From Apricaphanius iberus (Eukaryota > Chordata > Actinopteri > Cyprinodontiformes > Aphaniidae), in contig JAPXFQ010002662.1 of assembly GCA_028564705.1 (NCBI GenBank), positions 744,001-808,000 on the forward strand: a DNA stretch of 64,000 nucleotides, given 5' to 3'. The translations under genes were made by a program, and so were the position numbers. The notes below the pieces were generated by a model that saw only the letters and a program-made list of their open reading frames with translations, did no database searches and was not told where the DNA came from. This document shows, piece after piece, positions 22,724 through 34,070 of the stretch. Every line of letters starts with the position of its first letter. The first letter of the stretch is position 1.

Positions 22724-24219
22724 TTTATTTTATCATACAATATTATGTAAACTATAAAACAAGCTTCAATGAAGAAATACTTTCCCTACCATTCTGCCTC
22801 ATAATAAAAATTGTACAATGTTAAAATGTGCTAAAGTTTTAATGACTGTTCATCCTTGGTATCAGTGACAATAGCTCCCTTTGATTGTATCTTATCTGGT
22901 GTGGTGGATCTGGGCTTCGTTGGTCTGGTACTCCAGGCCTGGCCCTGTTCAGCCATGTCCACTGCTTCGCTGCTGCCCTTAAGTCCGGCAGGTGGAGAGA
23001 GTGTCGGAGAGCAGACAGGTCTGATCTCAGGAGGAACGAGACCAGGAAGAGAAGCTTAAGCTTACCAGCTATGGGAATAAAAATCAGGATTATTTGATCT
23101 CACAGTGAGAGGTCCAGAGGCAGCACTGATGACTGAGTCCAGGACAAAATGCAGAGTTAAACCTAGCGAAAGAGCACAATGAGGTCTTAGGCAGAAATAA
23201 TCTGGAAATAACCTCTGTGACACTCAAACATTTTCTATCGGTGCTCAACATGCCTTACTGTTCCCTAAATGAAATCGTAAATGGAAAGAAACTAATAAAT
23301 CTACAGGTACAATTTCAGGGAGGACAGTTTACAGAGACAATTAGTATGATAGAATGAATCTTTATGCTAACAGTGTGATTTTATTTTCAAAGATTGAGAA
23401 AGAAAGAAACAGAACATGGTTATCTTATTATTAATAATTCTTCTTAATTTATTGTATTCTTTACTCAATAATAAGATTGCTAATGATAATTATTGTTTTT
23501 TTTAAGTGCAAATTAAAATTTCTACAATACATTTCAACTTTGTAAAGGTTATTCTGTTCAAGTACTGTTCTTCAAATGTTTTGATTCAGCTCTTGTTACT
23601 GTGGAGGATATAAAACAAAACAACATATTTTATTACCTTGTTAATCCTGTTTACGTCATTTGCTTCAGCCGTTCATTTTAATCAGTCTTATGTGGTTTAA
23701 CTGAAAAACATGAAATAATTCTTCATCTTCACAATCATATTTTGCTGTACTTAATGTATCTCTATTTATGCTTCAATGTCTGATGCAATAAAATCATTTA
23801 AAGACTTAGGAGACAGCAACCAGCAACACACTGTATGCATTAAAAAAATTACAAATAAAATTAATGAAATATATAAACATTTATAGACTGTTTTAAACTG
23901 TGCTGAATATTCATAACAAGCTAAATTAGACATACGAAAATAAAACAGTCTTCAGCTTGTCAAGCTTGTTTAGACTCCTGCTGCTCACATTTAGCTAGCT
24001 GCAGTTGAACTACAAAGAGCTCATTAACTCAGTTAACTAAAACTGGCTACATTAAATATCACTGTTGACTTAATCCGCCACAGAGCAGCCAGGTAACGCT
24101 TTACGATACTAAAAATGTTGTAATTTCATCAACTTACCAGAAAAAAATAATTCTGAAACGGAAAATGAACTGCGTTCAATGACGGAGGTGCTGCTGTTTG
24201 GAACTATTTGCAGCTGCAT
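22724..24219 (-). CDS. Putative small two-exon gene, function unknown
   Basis: On the minus strand a possible first exon ends in an ideal donor (ctg|gtaagt, boundary at 24138). A matching acceptor (ttttattcccatag) precedes 23068. An AATAAA lies at 22729-22724. Taking the ATG at 24219-24217, the two exons join in frame and stay open to TAA at 22839: 82 + 230 bases, about 103 codons. An alternative is a non-coding first exon and translation from an internal ATG (starting MAEQGQAWSTRPTKPRS, context gacATGg), ending DTKDEQSLKL. I do not recognise either product. The upstream sequence has promoter-like sites. The intron is about 1.07 kb. A chance arrangement, or a non-coding RNA, remains possible. 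Confidence 0.35.
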
Positions 24220-24260
24220 GAACCACGTGACTTCCGCATTCCATTCTTTCTAGAGTAGTA
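24220..24260 (-). promoter_or_regulatory. Promoter-like ETS/E-box cluster
   Basis: Just upstream of the minus-strand gene candidate, the minus strand reads gcggaagtcacgtggttcat: an ETS core (GGAA) directly beside a palindromic E-box (CACGTG, 24223-24228). This pairing is common at TATA-less housekeeping promoters. A tgacg site (plus strand, 24179) lies within the proposed exon. Function is inferred from motif clustering only. Confidence 0.4.
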
Positions 24261-24539
24261 TATGGTCCAAAATCTCTCTACCTGATGATGATGGGTTTTT
24301 CTCACTAGAAAAGGGATTTTCCCATAAAGCTTGACTTTGTTTCAGGTGAGTCTTTTAGTTCAGTGCAGAGGGTGTCATGGACCTTATTGCTGTTGAAAGA
24401 TGTGCTTACTGAAAAGCACATCTGCTTCGGTCAATCTTTCTTCTTCTGCTGGAGCAGCACCAAAAACCATTAATGTTCTGCTGTCAAGACCAGCTTCTAC
24501 CAATTAATAGTTACTGTGAAATGTATGCCTGTGCTGTTT

Positions 24540-24630
24540 TATAACGATGCCATGCCCTCATAACCTCAGGCTTAGATTATTGCGAAACCCTCCACTTTGG
24601 CCTTCCTCAAACTCATGTCATGACTCCCAC
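24540..24630 (+). mobile_element. Short L2-like reverse transcriptase fragment
   Basis: The frame reads ITSGLDYCETLHFGLPQTHV, a close match to the 'ITSxLDYCNSLxxGLP' motif near the end of L2/Rex1-type LINE polyproteins. Flanking sequence is too decayed to extend it with confidence. Confidence 0.6.
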
Positions 24631-26339
24631 AGAGCAAACACTGGAACAATATGACTATTAATTTGTGTGAAACAACAGGAAAACATGTTAAAATAAATAA
24701 ATAAGTACATTAAATAAATGAAAGATACATAATTGTGTAAGCAAATAAATAAAAGTAAATTTAATTAACATTAACATAAATACAAGACAAAAAAACAGTT
24801 AAAACAATAGTGGCAGATAAATAGGCTATCACTTGTCAGTTAAAAGCTAGGCTAAAACGGTGGAAATTGAGCCTGCTCTTAAAAACATGAACGTTCTCTG
24901 TGGCCCTGAGGTCATCATATAACAACTTATATGCATGTTGAATTTCTGCAAATAAAAGTAAATCAAGTTTAAGTTTAAATTTAGCATAAACATAAATCGA
25001 TAAATAATTATAAATAAATCGAAAATGATTATATTCAAAAGATTGAAATGTTAATATTCATATTTGATTGCATTTATTGTTTCACCAAACACATACGTAT
25101 CTGCACATTACAGAAAGGGCAATAAACTAAGAAAATAGCGAGAAAGAAGCAAATGCTAGATTTATTTTCTTAGTATACAAAAAAAATAATAAAGCGAGAA
25201 TTCTAGACAATTGACCACCATTGATCTCTTATTGACTGCCAAATCACGGGACATGTCCCTAGATTAGTCGGATCAAAATCTGAAGCCAATGAGAAAAATT
25301 AATATAAAGAAGCTAGCAGGAGCTTCAGCAGAATACTTAATGCAGCAAAATGGAATGCCCTGTGCATCAATGGGAAATTTTCTACTTCCATCAGAATAGC
25401 CTCGCCTTCAGCTGCAGATGTAAGCTTTTGGAGTTTCATCATATAATCAGGTTAGCTTTTTGTATTACTGTATATATTCAATCTGTTGCAGTGTTAATGT
25501 CTGCCCCACTTATATACTGGCTGCCATCCATTCCCATAAAGCCTCCAGACCTCTTAGATCTTCCAGTAAAAGTCTTCTCCATGGTGTCTGGTCCACACTT
25601 AAAGCCGCATTCTGGATTATTAGGCCCCTCCCAAAACATCCCTTCTCCACCCCACCCCACCCCCATACAATTGGGTAATGCACATCTTCTGTGATTTCAC
25701 AGCATGTCATTGTGTACTTTATCAGTAAAATATTATATTGATTTGCTTTACTGAATACATGATTGTCTTACCTGTTCAGCAGAAATGTGTCCAAAGCAGC
25801 GTCAGTTTGAAGCCTTTTAAGATTCGATGGTAGCCTATCTCCATGTTGAAAAGAATCTCTGATGTAAATCGTGGGGGGACATATCGATGGAACATCCTAA
25901 TCGGGTCTCTAAGGCATTTTTCGAGTTTGTCCCCATACTTCCTTTTTTTTGTTCTGTTTTTTGTTCTGAAGTTGATGTAGACCTGGAAGGGCTAACTATT
26001 TAGCAGAAGTTTGCTGTGACTTCTCTACGACCGCTTTCTACCATTATGGTGACTGTAAACAGGAAGAAACGGATTGGCCTGTCTGCGCGGCTTAATCTCC
26101 ACAGGTTTGTGTGATGCGCATGCACGTTGATTGACGGGCGACACAGTATAAACTTGAATTCTATTGGATAGAAAAATTCGACGCTCAGTCTGAATTGCAT
26201 AGTGGTCGATGGCAGGAAGGAGGGACTTAAGAAAAATAACAAATGTTGTGGAGCACTAGCCTTTTATCATAGTACTGAACCCCACATAAATGTAATGATT
26301 TATAAAACTTTAATACATAAATAAATTCTGCGGAATGAA
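24631..26339. other. Unassigned AT-rich stretch
   Basis: 24650-25200 is rich in ataaataa-type sequence. 25840-26240 is GC-richer, with 'gatgcgcatgcacgttgatt' near 26111, and could be the body of an old DNA element. No gene recognised; overlapping ORFs at 25350-25710 on both strands have no domain. Confidence 0.4.
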
Positions 26340-26720
26340 GTTCTTAAAATAAAAGCGTAAAGAACTTTCGCAGTCGCTGGCCATCGGCTGTGTAACCTTC
26401 TGCCTCCTGGGATTATAAAGTTCCCCTATTACTATTTTTAAATACAAACTCAAAACTATTTTCACACTGGCATTATTTGTTACGTAATTGGTTGGACTTG
26501 TCAGTAACTACACCTTTGTCTTTCGTTGTCAACCTCACTTTAAATTTAATTTTATGTATTTAAAATGTTCTGTGTCTATCTTATGGTTTTTCCACATTTG
26601 CATTTGTACAGCACTTTGGTCAGTGTAAACTGGGTTTACGTCTGTTCTAGAAATGCAATTTACTTTCTAAAAAAGGTTCGAAACATCAGTCTGTGTATAA
26701 AGTGTTTTTCTCAGTAGATG
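26340..26720 (+). mobile_element. LINE 3' end fragment
   Basis: A decayed coding end (corresponding to 'WNxLPxxIRNS..FKxxLKTxF') around 26390-26470 is followed by a 3' UTR-like stretch ending with acagcactttggtcagtgta at 26608, a known type of fish LINE tail. The 5' part is absent. Confidence 0.5.
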
Positions 26721-28000
26721 TATTTACTGAAATAAATTAACAAATAAAAAATTGGTTGCATGTTTTATTGTCAAGCAAAGTTTAAAGGCATGTTACCAAA
26801 TATGCCATCCAAACTGTACACTGTAATTGTGATCTTTCACATGCTTCAATCTTGAAAAATGGTTATGATTTATATAGTGCATCTCTTACTCATTTAGCTG
26901 TCCTTGTATTTATTTCGGACACAAAAAACTGTTGCTTGATTTCAGCTTCCACCTGTGTCTCACTATTCTCTCTGTTGGCTAACTGACTGTCCAGCTTTGA
27001 TTGCTGCTGAAGTAAATTCTGATGAAAGTGTGTATTGTTAGATTGAACCATCTATTATCCATTTCTCCCTGTCATGCATCATACTATCATAATATTAGTC
27101 TTCTTTGTTTAAAACGATCCAGAAAGCTGTTTTGTTATTGGTAGCTTTTACAGTGAATGTTTTTACATGAAGGAAGAAAGATGGGAACTATCACAGAAAA
27201 AAAGTTACATTTGCCATCAAAGCACAAATACCAAGAAATGTACAAACTTCATAATATGCATCTTGATAGTAAAATCCATCCAAATGCTTGAATCATGAAA
27301 GAGTGTTGACAACTATTTCAACTTCTCCACCAGCAGCAGGAGAAGCAAGTCAGAGTACTGAAGCACAGCTTTGAAACAACATACTTATTTTGAAGGAGAG
27401 AAGGTCGTGTCCATCTCTAACAGCACTACCTTGCGTTGTTGAATAGATTAAAGAGCGGGAGTTGTGCTAAAACGTAATCTATTTTGTGGATAAGATTTTG
27501 TTAGTTTTTCGTTTACCTCTAAATTATTAACGATTTTTCAGCAGCAAACTCAGAAATGTGATACAGCTGTATTCAGACTTTTAAAAGTTGGATTCAGGTG
27601 AGAGAGTTAAGAAGCTCACAAACTACCCTAGATATGTTACAGTATCAGCTTCTGAGTAAAATAGTACAATAAATATGTAACTAAACATTTATTGTGATTA
27701 AATATACCCAACTTCGTTCAAATCCACACACAGCCATAACTTGGGTGACTGAAATTGATTAAATCTTAAGCTTCAGCTTAAAAACACAATGGAAGTTCAA
27801 TCATTTTACACTCTTCTATCAGATGACACAATAATCAGAATGATGACATAAGCTTGCATGGAAAAACTGATTTCTAGTGGGAAAGGCAGAAACTGAGCAG
27901 ACAGCTGAAGCAGAGGTGGAAATAATTGTGCTGCAGCTGCTGGAAAGCAGGTTGACAGTGAGAAGGAAGCAGAGGATGTAATCTGTCAGGACTCACCGGT
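26721..28000. other. Unassigned stretch
   Basis: No gene, coding motif or repeat family recognised. Composition is moderately AT-rich and the sequence looks single-copy. Confidence 0.45.
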
Positions 28001-29700
28001 GTCTTACAAGTTGGGACAACACTTCAGCTTTCAGTCCAACCGCTGGAAATCAGGAACTAATCTGCAGGCCACACACAAAGACCATTTACGTTCACAGCCT
28101 TAGTAGCATTATCCACCACTTGATTATGATCAAGCAGGTTTTACTAGTAACTAGCAGGTGTTGTTACATTTGATGTGTGTTAAAAATACATGCTACTGAC
28201 CTGTAATCCTGGATGGGAGATGCACTGCTGTCCTCAGATAATGCTGTAAGCAAATCCATGCAAGTAAAGGATGCTTGTCACTCTGCAACTAGTCAGCTCG
28301 ACTCCTCCGTGCTTTGTAATCCTGCAGCACAATTATTCCTTATCGACACTTTCTCCTCCTCCTCATCTTCATCTCTGCTTCAGACACCTCAGCAGAGGGG
28401 TTCCCAGGCGGGCGGATCTGCAGCGGGACACCAGGTAAGAGGGAATCAAGAGATGCTCCTCTCCTCAGCATCCACAACTCCCTCTGTTCCTCAGAGAGTG
28501 TCTGCTAAGAGTAGTCTTGTTTTGCCGCTCTTTACGAAGCACACAAACTCACACACATACTGAGGAACACTTTTTTTCCCCCTCCTTTTGGTTTTGTATT
28601 GTGTTCTTTTTTTTTTTTTCTAACAGTCGTGCTAACCCTGAGCCGGGGCCTGCCTTTGAGATGCTCTCTAGCCCACAAACACAAGGCGGCTTTCATTATC
28701 TTGCCCGTCGCAGCGCAAGGCCTAGCTTCTAAAAGCTACTGATTTCTTTCTTCCTTTAGCCCCCTGCACAAAGAGAGGGCATTTTGTAAATTACTTGCTC
28801 GTTTCAGACCAACAAAAGGGACTTTCATTGAACCCTCCTTCTCCCCCCCACTGCTCTCCTTCTATCCTCTCGCCATTTGATTTTGCTCAAATTTGATTAC
28901 AAGGCTTGAAAAAGGAGGAGAAGAAAAGAGAAGAGGAAATAAGAAAGCTCCACAGATGGCGTGCTCATTCACTGCTGTGAATGGCTTTATACGGGCTGCT
29001 TTTATACGTGTGGCAATCCAAAGACGCTTCAGCCGCTCGGCTAAAAAAAGAACTTGACAAAATTATTGGTTTGGCGGCTTTCTTACATGCCTGACATGGA
29101 GAATTCTGAAAGAAGCGCCTGCTTCTTTTTTCTATTCCTTTCTTTCACCGTTCTTGTTTCGGTACCTTACACACTCTCTGGCTTGATCACCTTGATTGAA
29201 ACAAACTGCATAATGTTTCCGAATCTGAGAGAAGCTGAAGAGAAGTGTTTTGTTATTTTAATATCCACCTGATCTGCTCCTACATTAGGACCCGGGGGTC
29301 AAATATTCAGCAGAGATCCAACAATCTACATGGCTTTCAGTAATAAATACACACACACGCTCAAATCAGAATGACTGCTACAAGATAGATTTTATCAGCT
29401 GGGACTCTCGATCCAGCGCTCACCCTGCACTTATTTTCTTCAAGAGGAGGATTACAGACTGCTAGACGAAAAATGCACCCACACACAAACATCTGAGTAC
29501 CCAGTGCAGAGCGTACTATGACTTGTTATCCCATTATCACATCATTGCACCTGACAGTGGAGAGAAATGGAGAAATGCTCACGGTCATCGCATGGTCACT
29601 CTGGCTAAAAGTTTAATGGGAAAGGGTCAGTTAAATTCTGATGCCACAAACAGAGTTGATGTGCCCTGAGGTCAAACGACAAGCCCTCCATCAGTGAGGT
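28000..29700. promoter_or_regulatory. Candidate regulatory/conserved non-coding region
   Basis: About 1.7 kb free of recognisable transposons, with balanced composition, a long uninterrupted purine tract (gaaaaaggaggagaagaaaa, 28907 onward) and AT-rich homeodomain-like cores (attattggtttggcgg at 29061). A serine-rich ORF at 28213-28563 contains a strong-looking donor (caccag|gtaaga, boundary 28434), so a spliced non-coding transcript could cross here. None of this is proven. Confidence 0.3.
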
Positions 29701-30323
29701 AAAAAAGGTAACCATATCTCAGTCTGGGTGGCAGGAAAATGATTTTCTTTTTACAGGTTAATTCAGAGCACTTTGTACTTTTTTTTCCCATGGAGCAAAC
29801 ATTTGATTCATAAACTGAGCAGTTCAGTATTATACAACAGCACGTTATTGATGATATTTATAGTACAAATGACCTTTGAACTAAGGAGTTTTTGCACTTG
29901 CTGAAAGCAGCTGACTCTGGGCATGTTTAATGATGTCCAGTTTGACATTAAAATGCAACAAAGAGAACGACTTAAAAGATAAAAAATCTTCCCAAGTGCA
30001 TTCAAAAAGTATTCAAACTTGCACAAATAGATACATTTCATCTAGATTTTTATATAAGAGATCTACACAAAATCTATATTTGGGCATTCAGTGTAAACTC
30101 TTGATGACAAATTTAAAAATCTGAAAAGTGTAATAGAGATCTGTGGGGCCTTTTCCAAATAGCTGGCTCCAGTGTTGGTATGGTACTAGAGTCTGACTTA
30201 AAACACATTCTTTCCACCGTCCAAGTACCCATTTTTTGGTCCCAAACCAGTGCCTAGCTGAGCACAAACTCGAAGCTTGGCAGACTGCTGTTTAGAAAGA
30301 ACTGATTTCTTGAATAGTAGTCC
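29701..30323. other. Unassigned stretch
   Basis: AT-rich with no identified feature. It ends at the perfect palindrome. Confidence 0.4.
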
Positions 30324-30349
30324 ATCAAAATGACTAATACCATTCAATT

Positions 30350-30383
<34 letters not shown>

Positions 30384-30409
30384 AATTGAATGGTATTAGT
30401 CATTTTGAT
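30324..30409. repeat. 86-bp perfect AT-rich palindrome
   Basis: The sequence 30324-30352 (beginning atcaaaatgactaatacc) is repeated exactly as its reverse complement at 30381-30409, with a (TA)n core between. All 86 positions pair; pairing breaks at 30323/30410. A further (AT)n run follows to 30422. Such PATRR-type palindromes can extrude cruciforms and are known hot spots of rearrangement in other genomes. It sits at the border of a LINE insertion. Confidence 0.95.
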
Positions 30410-30425
30410 ATATATATATATACAT

Positions 30426-32606
30426 ATTCCATCATCCATCAATCCATCTTCTGCCGCTTATCCAAGGTCGGGTTGTGGGGGCAGTAGCTTGAGCAGGGAG
30501 ACCCAGACTTCCCTCTCCCCAGCTACTTGGACCAGCTCCTCGGGAGGAACCCCGAGGCGCTCCCTAGCAAGCTGGGAGATATTAATCCCTCCAGCAAGTC
30601 ATGGGTCTTCCACCTCACCAGGGAGCATCCAGGAGGCATCCTGAACAGATGCCCTGACCAAGCTACCTCAACTGGCTCCTCTCGATGTGGAGGAGCAGCG
30701 GCATTACTCTGAGCCTTCTCCGGATGACCGAGCTTCTCAACCTCTCTAATGGAGAACCCAGCCACCCTTACGGAGTAAACTCATGTCGGCCGCCTGTATC
30801 CGTGATCTTGTTCTTTCGGTCACCACCCAAAGTTCGTGACGATAGATGAGGGTAGGAACATAGATCGACCGGTAAATTGAGAGCTTTGCCTTTCAGCTCA
30901 GCTCTCTCTGCACCACGACAGACCGGTACAGCGCCCGCATAACTGCAGATACCTTACCAATCCGTCTATTTATCTCCCGCTCCATTTTTCCCCTCATTCG
31001 CGAACAAGACCCCCAGATACTTGAACTCCTCCACTTGAGGAAGGACCCCATCCCGACCCGAAGAAGGCACCCTACCCTTTTCCAGCTCAAGACCATGGTC
31101 TCGGATTTGGAGGTGCTGATCCTCATCCCAGCCGCTTCACACTCCGCTGCGAACCGCTCCAGCGAAAGCTGTAGGTCATGTTCCGATGGAGCCAACAGTA
31201 CCACATCATCTGCAAAGGCAGAGACTCGATCCTGAGGCCACCAAAACAATCCCCTCAACACCTTGTCTGCGCCTAGAAATCCTGTCCATAAATGTTATGA
31301 ACATGATTGGTGACAATAGGCAAGCTTTGCGGAGTCCAACTCTCAATTGAAACGAATCCGACTTACTGCCCGCAATGCGAACCAAACTCTGACACCGGTC
31401 ATACAGGGAACTAACAGGATTTTCGGAGGGACACGGTCGAACGCCTTCTCCAAGTCCACAAAACACACGTAGACCGGTTGGGCGAACTCCCACGCACCCT
31501 CCTGGACCCTGCTGAGGGTGTAGAGCTGGTCCATTGTTCCACGGCCAGGACGAAAACCGCATTGTTCCACCTTAATCTGAGGTTCAACTATCCGACAGAC
31601 CCTCCTCTCCAGAACCCTTTAATAGACCTTACCAGAGAGGCTCAAGAGTGTGATCCCCCTGTATTTGGAACACACCCTGTGGTCTCTTTTTAAAGAGGGG
31701 GACCACCACCCCGATCTGCCAATCCAAGGGAACTGCCCTCGATGTCGATGCAATATTGCAGAGCCATGTTAACCAACACAGCCCTATAACATCCCAAGAA
31801 AGAGCACTCTCAGGTACCCCCTCCAAGGACACCAAGAAGGGTGGGTAATCTGATCTACTGTTTTGTGCGTAAACACAAACAATAGTCAGGACCTGTCCCC
31901 CCACCCTTAGACGGAGGGAACATACCCTCTCATTCACCAGGGTAAACCCCAACGTACAGGTGCCGTGATGGGGGGCAACAAGTATGCCCACCCCAGCTCA
32001 GTGCCTCTCAATGGGAGCAACTCCAGAGTGGAAGAGAGTCCAACCCCTTTCGAGGAGACAGGTTCCAGAGCCAGGCTGCAAGGCTGACGATGTCCAGTCA
32101 GAACCTCTCAACCTCGCACACCAGCTCCGGCTCCTTCCCCACCAGAGAGGTGACGTTCCACGTCCCAAGAGTCAGCCTCTAAAGCTGAGGATCGGAATGC
32201 CAAGGTCCCCGCCTTCAGCCACCGCCCATCTTGCACTGCACCTGACCCCTATGGTGCCTCCCACAGGTGGTGAGCTCATGGGAAGGGGGGCCCATGTTGC
32301 CTCTTTGGGCTAAGCCCGGCCGGGCCCCATGGTAAAGGCCCGGCCACCAGGCGCTCGACAACGTGCCCCACCTCCAGGCCTGGCTCCAGAGTGGAGCCCC
32401 GGTGACCCGCAATCCGAGCGAGGGTACACTGACTCCAATATTGTTGCTCATCATCGGGGTCTTCGGGCTGCGCTTTGTCTGATCTCTCACCTAGGACCAG
32501 TTTGCCATGGGTGACCCTGCCAGGGGCATAAAGCCCCCGACCACTTAGCTACTAGGATCATTGGGACAGTCAGACCCCTCCACCACGATAAAATGGCAGC
32601 CCAGGG

Positions 32607-32608
<2 letters not shown>
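30426..32608 (-). mobile_element. Rex3/RTE-like LINE, decayed
   Basis: A non-LTR retrotransposon read on the minus strand. An endonuclease start is visible near 32190 (TWNVTSLVGKEPELV). After an apparent internal deletion comes reverse transcriptase: GVVVPLFKK near 31690, QCGFRPGRGTMDQLYTLSR near 31560, VDLEKAFDRVP near 31450 and the catalytic box FADDVVLLAP near 31210. The C-terminal part (RRIGKVSAVMRALYRSVV near 30930, FRMPPGCS near 30650) follows. The 3' end is a short ATGG/GATG-type tail at 30428-30450, as described for Rex3. Stops and frameshifts break the ORF in several places. Both ends abut (AT)n tracts. The family name is by motif and tail only. Confidence 0.85.

Positions 32609-32609
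<1 letters not shown>

Positions 32610-32646
<37 letters not shown>
32610..32646. repeat. (AT)n microsatellite
   Basis: Pure AT alternation next to the 5' end of the LINE; the other side of the LINE also has AT repeats, so the insertion may have landed in, or generated, such sequence. Confidence 0.93.
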
Positions 32647-32648
<2 letters not shown>

Positions 32649-32652
32649 TGTA

Positions 32653-33148
32653 TCATATTGTCCCAAATATATGACGATCCCGATTTTAAGATAACCTTCC
32701 CTTTTTCATTTTTAAAGAAACAATTTTTTATTTAAATTTTGATAAAGTCACAAATAATTACAGACTGCTTAAATATTTGTCTGTTACTGCAATCACAAAG
32801 ATCTGCAATGTATATTCTATTAAGGCAAGACACTAGCTATACTAAATAAAAACTGAGAAAAAAAAAAAACATTGTAAGAAGAGGACGAACCCACATTTTT
32901 ACATGCAAACTGTCGGAACATTGTTCATTACATGTTAAATCAAAAGTTTCATTACGCATCAAAAGTCTGAGTTTTCTCAAAGACGTCCACAATGATATCA
33001 CGGGCTTTACAGCAAGCAGGCGCCCTCTGTAACGACCCTAGACAACTAATATCATGTGTCAATGGTCAGACCCCGCTTAAAAGACGAGCCCATGTTTTTA
33101 CATTGTTTTGAAACTGAAAAAAACCTTGTCCTATATTCGGGACAATAC
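32653..33148. mobile_element. Non-autonomous element with matching inverted ends
   Basis: The left end reads tcatattgtcccaaatatat and the right end, reversed, reads tgtattgtcccgaatatagg, about 495 bases apart. The interior is non-coding. This fits a MITE-type derivative of a cut-and-paste transposon; the superfamily is unknown to me. Its right end touches an AT/GT palindrome. Confidence 0.6.
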
Positions 33149-33160
33149 AACATATATATA

Positions 33161-33200
33161 TATGTGTGTGTATATATATATATATATATACACACACATA
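33161..33200. repeat. 40-bp perfect palindrome of TG/TA/CA
   Basis: A tatgtgtgtg arm, a (TA)n centre and the exact complementary arm cacacacata. It ends in TA directly before the Tc1 terminus at 33201, consistent with TA being the Tc1 target site. Confidence 0.9.
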
Positions 33201-34070
33201 CAGTGGGGAGAACAAGTATTTGATACACTGCTGATTTTTGAAGTTTTCCCATGCACATCTTCAATGCTCTGACTGAGGAAAGGAGATTGTTGGCCAGGAT
33301 CTCAGGATACATGGCCCCATCCATTGTCCCCTCGAAACGGTGCAGTTGTCCCATTCCCTTTGTAGAAAAGCATCCCCAAAGAATGGTGTTTCCACCTCCA
33401 TGCTTTACAGCTGTGATGGGGTTCTTGGAGTTGTACTCGTCCTTAATCTTTTTCCAAACACGGTGAGTGGAGTTTAGACCAAAAAGCTCCACTTTTGTCT
33501 CATCAGACCACATGACCTTCTCCCATTTCATCCTCTGGATCATCCAGATGGTCATTGGCAAACTTCAGACAGGACTTGACAGGCACCGGCTTGAGCAGGG
33601 GGACCTTGCATGCACTGCAGGATTTTAATCCATGACATCAGGGTTTTCTTTGAGACTGTGGTCCCAGCTCTATTCGGGTCATTGACCAGGTCCTGCCATG
33701 TAGTTTGGGGCCCATCCCTTACTGTCCTCATGATCATTGATGCCCCACAAGGAGAGATCTTGCCTTTGTGCTCCAGACCCAGGGAGATTGACTGTCATCT
33801 TGATCTTCTTCCATTTTCTAATTATTGCACCAACAGTTTTTGGCTTCTCACCAAGCTGCTTGCCTATTGTCCTGTACCCCATCCCTGCCCTGTGCAGGTC
33901 TACAATTTTATCCCTGATGTCCTAGCACAGCTCTATTCGCCATTGTGGAGAGGTTGGAGTTTGTCTGAGGATGTGGACAGGTGTCTTTTATACAGGTAAC
34001 GAGTTCAAACAGGTGCAGTTAATACAGGTAATGAGTGGAGAACAAGAAGGCTTTTAAAAGAAGAACTAAC
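33201..34070 (-). mobile_element. Tc1-like transposon with internal deletion
   Basis: The plus-strand left end reads cagtggggagaacaagtatt, a Tc1-type terminal repeat, preceded by the TA target. On the minus strand the transposase frames include the HTH part ([20 protein letters not shown], 33882 down), a middle part ([19 protein letters not shown], about 33690), and [17 protein letters not shown] with [14 protein letters not shown] (about 33500-33380). WSDE carries the first catalytic aspartate. After ...GKLQKS the frame joins the terminus directly, so the segment with the other two catalytic acids is deleted. Frames are shifted relative to each other. The 5' leader (ggacaggtgtcttttatacag at 33974) is recognisable up to about 34070, where the end is lost. 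Confidence 0.88.

Noticed and set aside
30390..32514. Plus-strand ORFs in the 30.4-32.6 kb region
   Set aside because: They are antisense shadows of the minus-strand LINE, whose reverse transcriptase motifs are unmistakable.
33610..33999. 129-codon plus-strand ORF
   Set aside because: Antisense to the Tc1 transposase; the minus-strand frames carry the recognised motifs.
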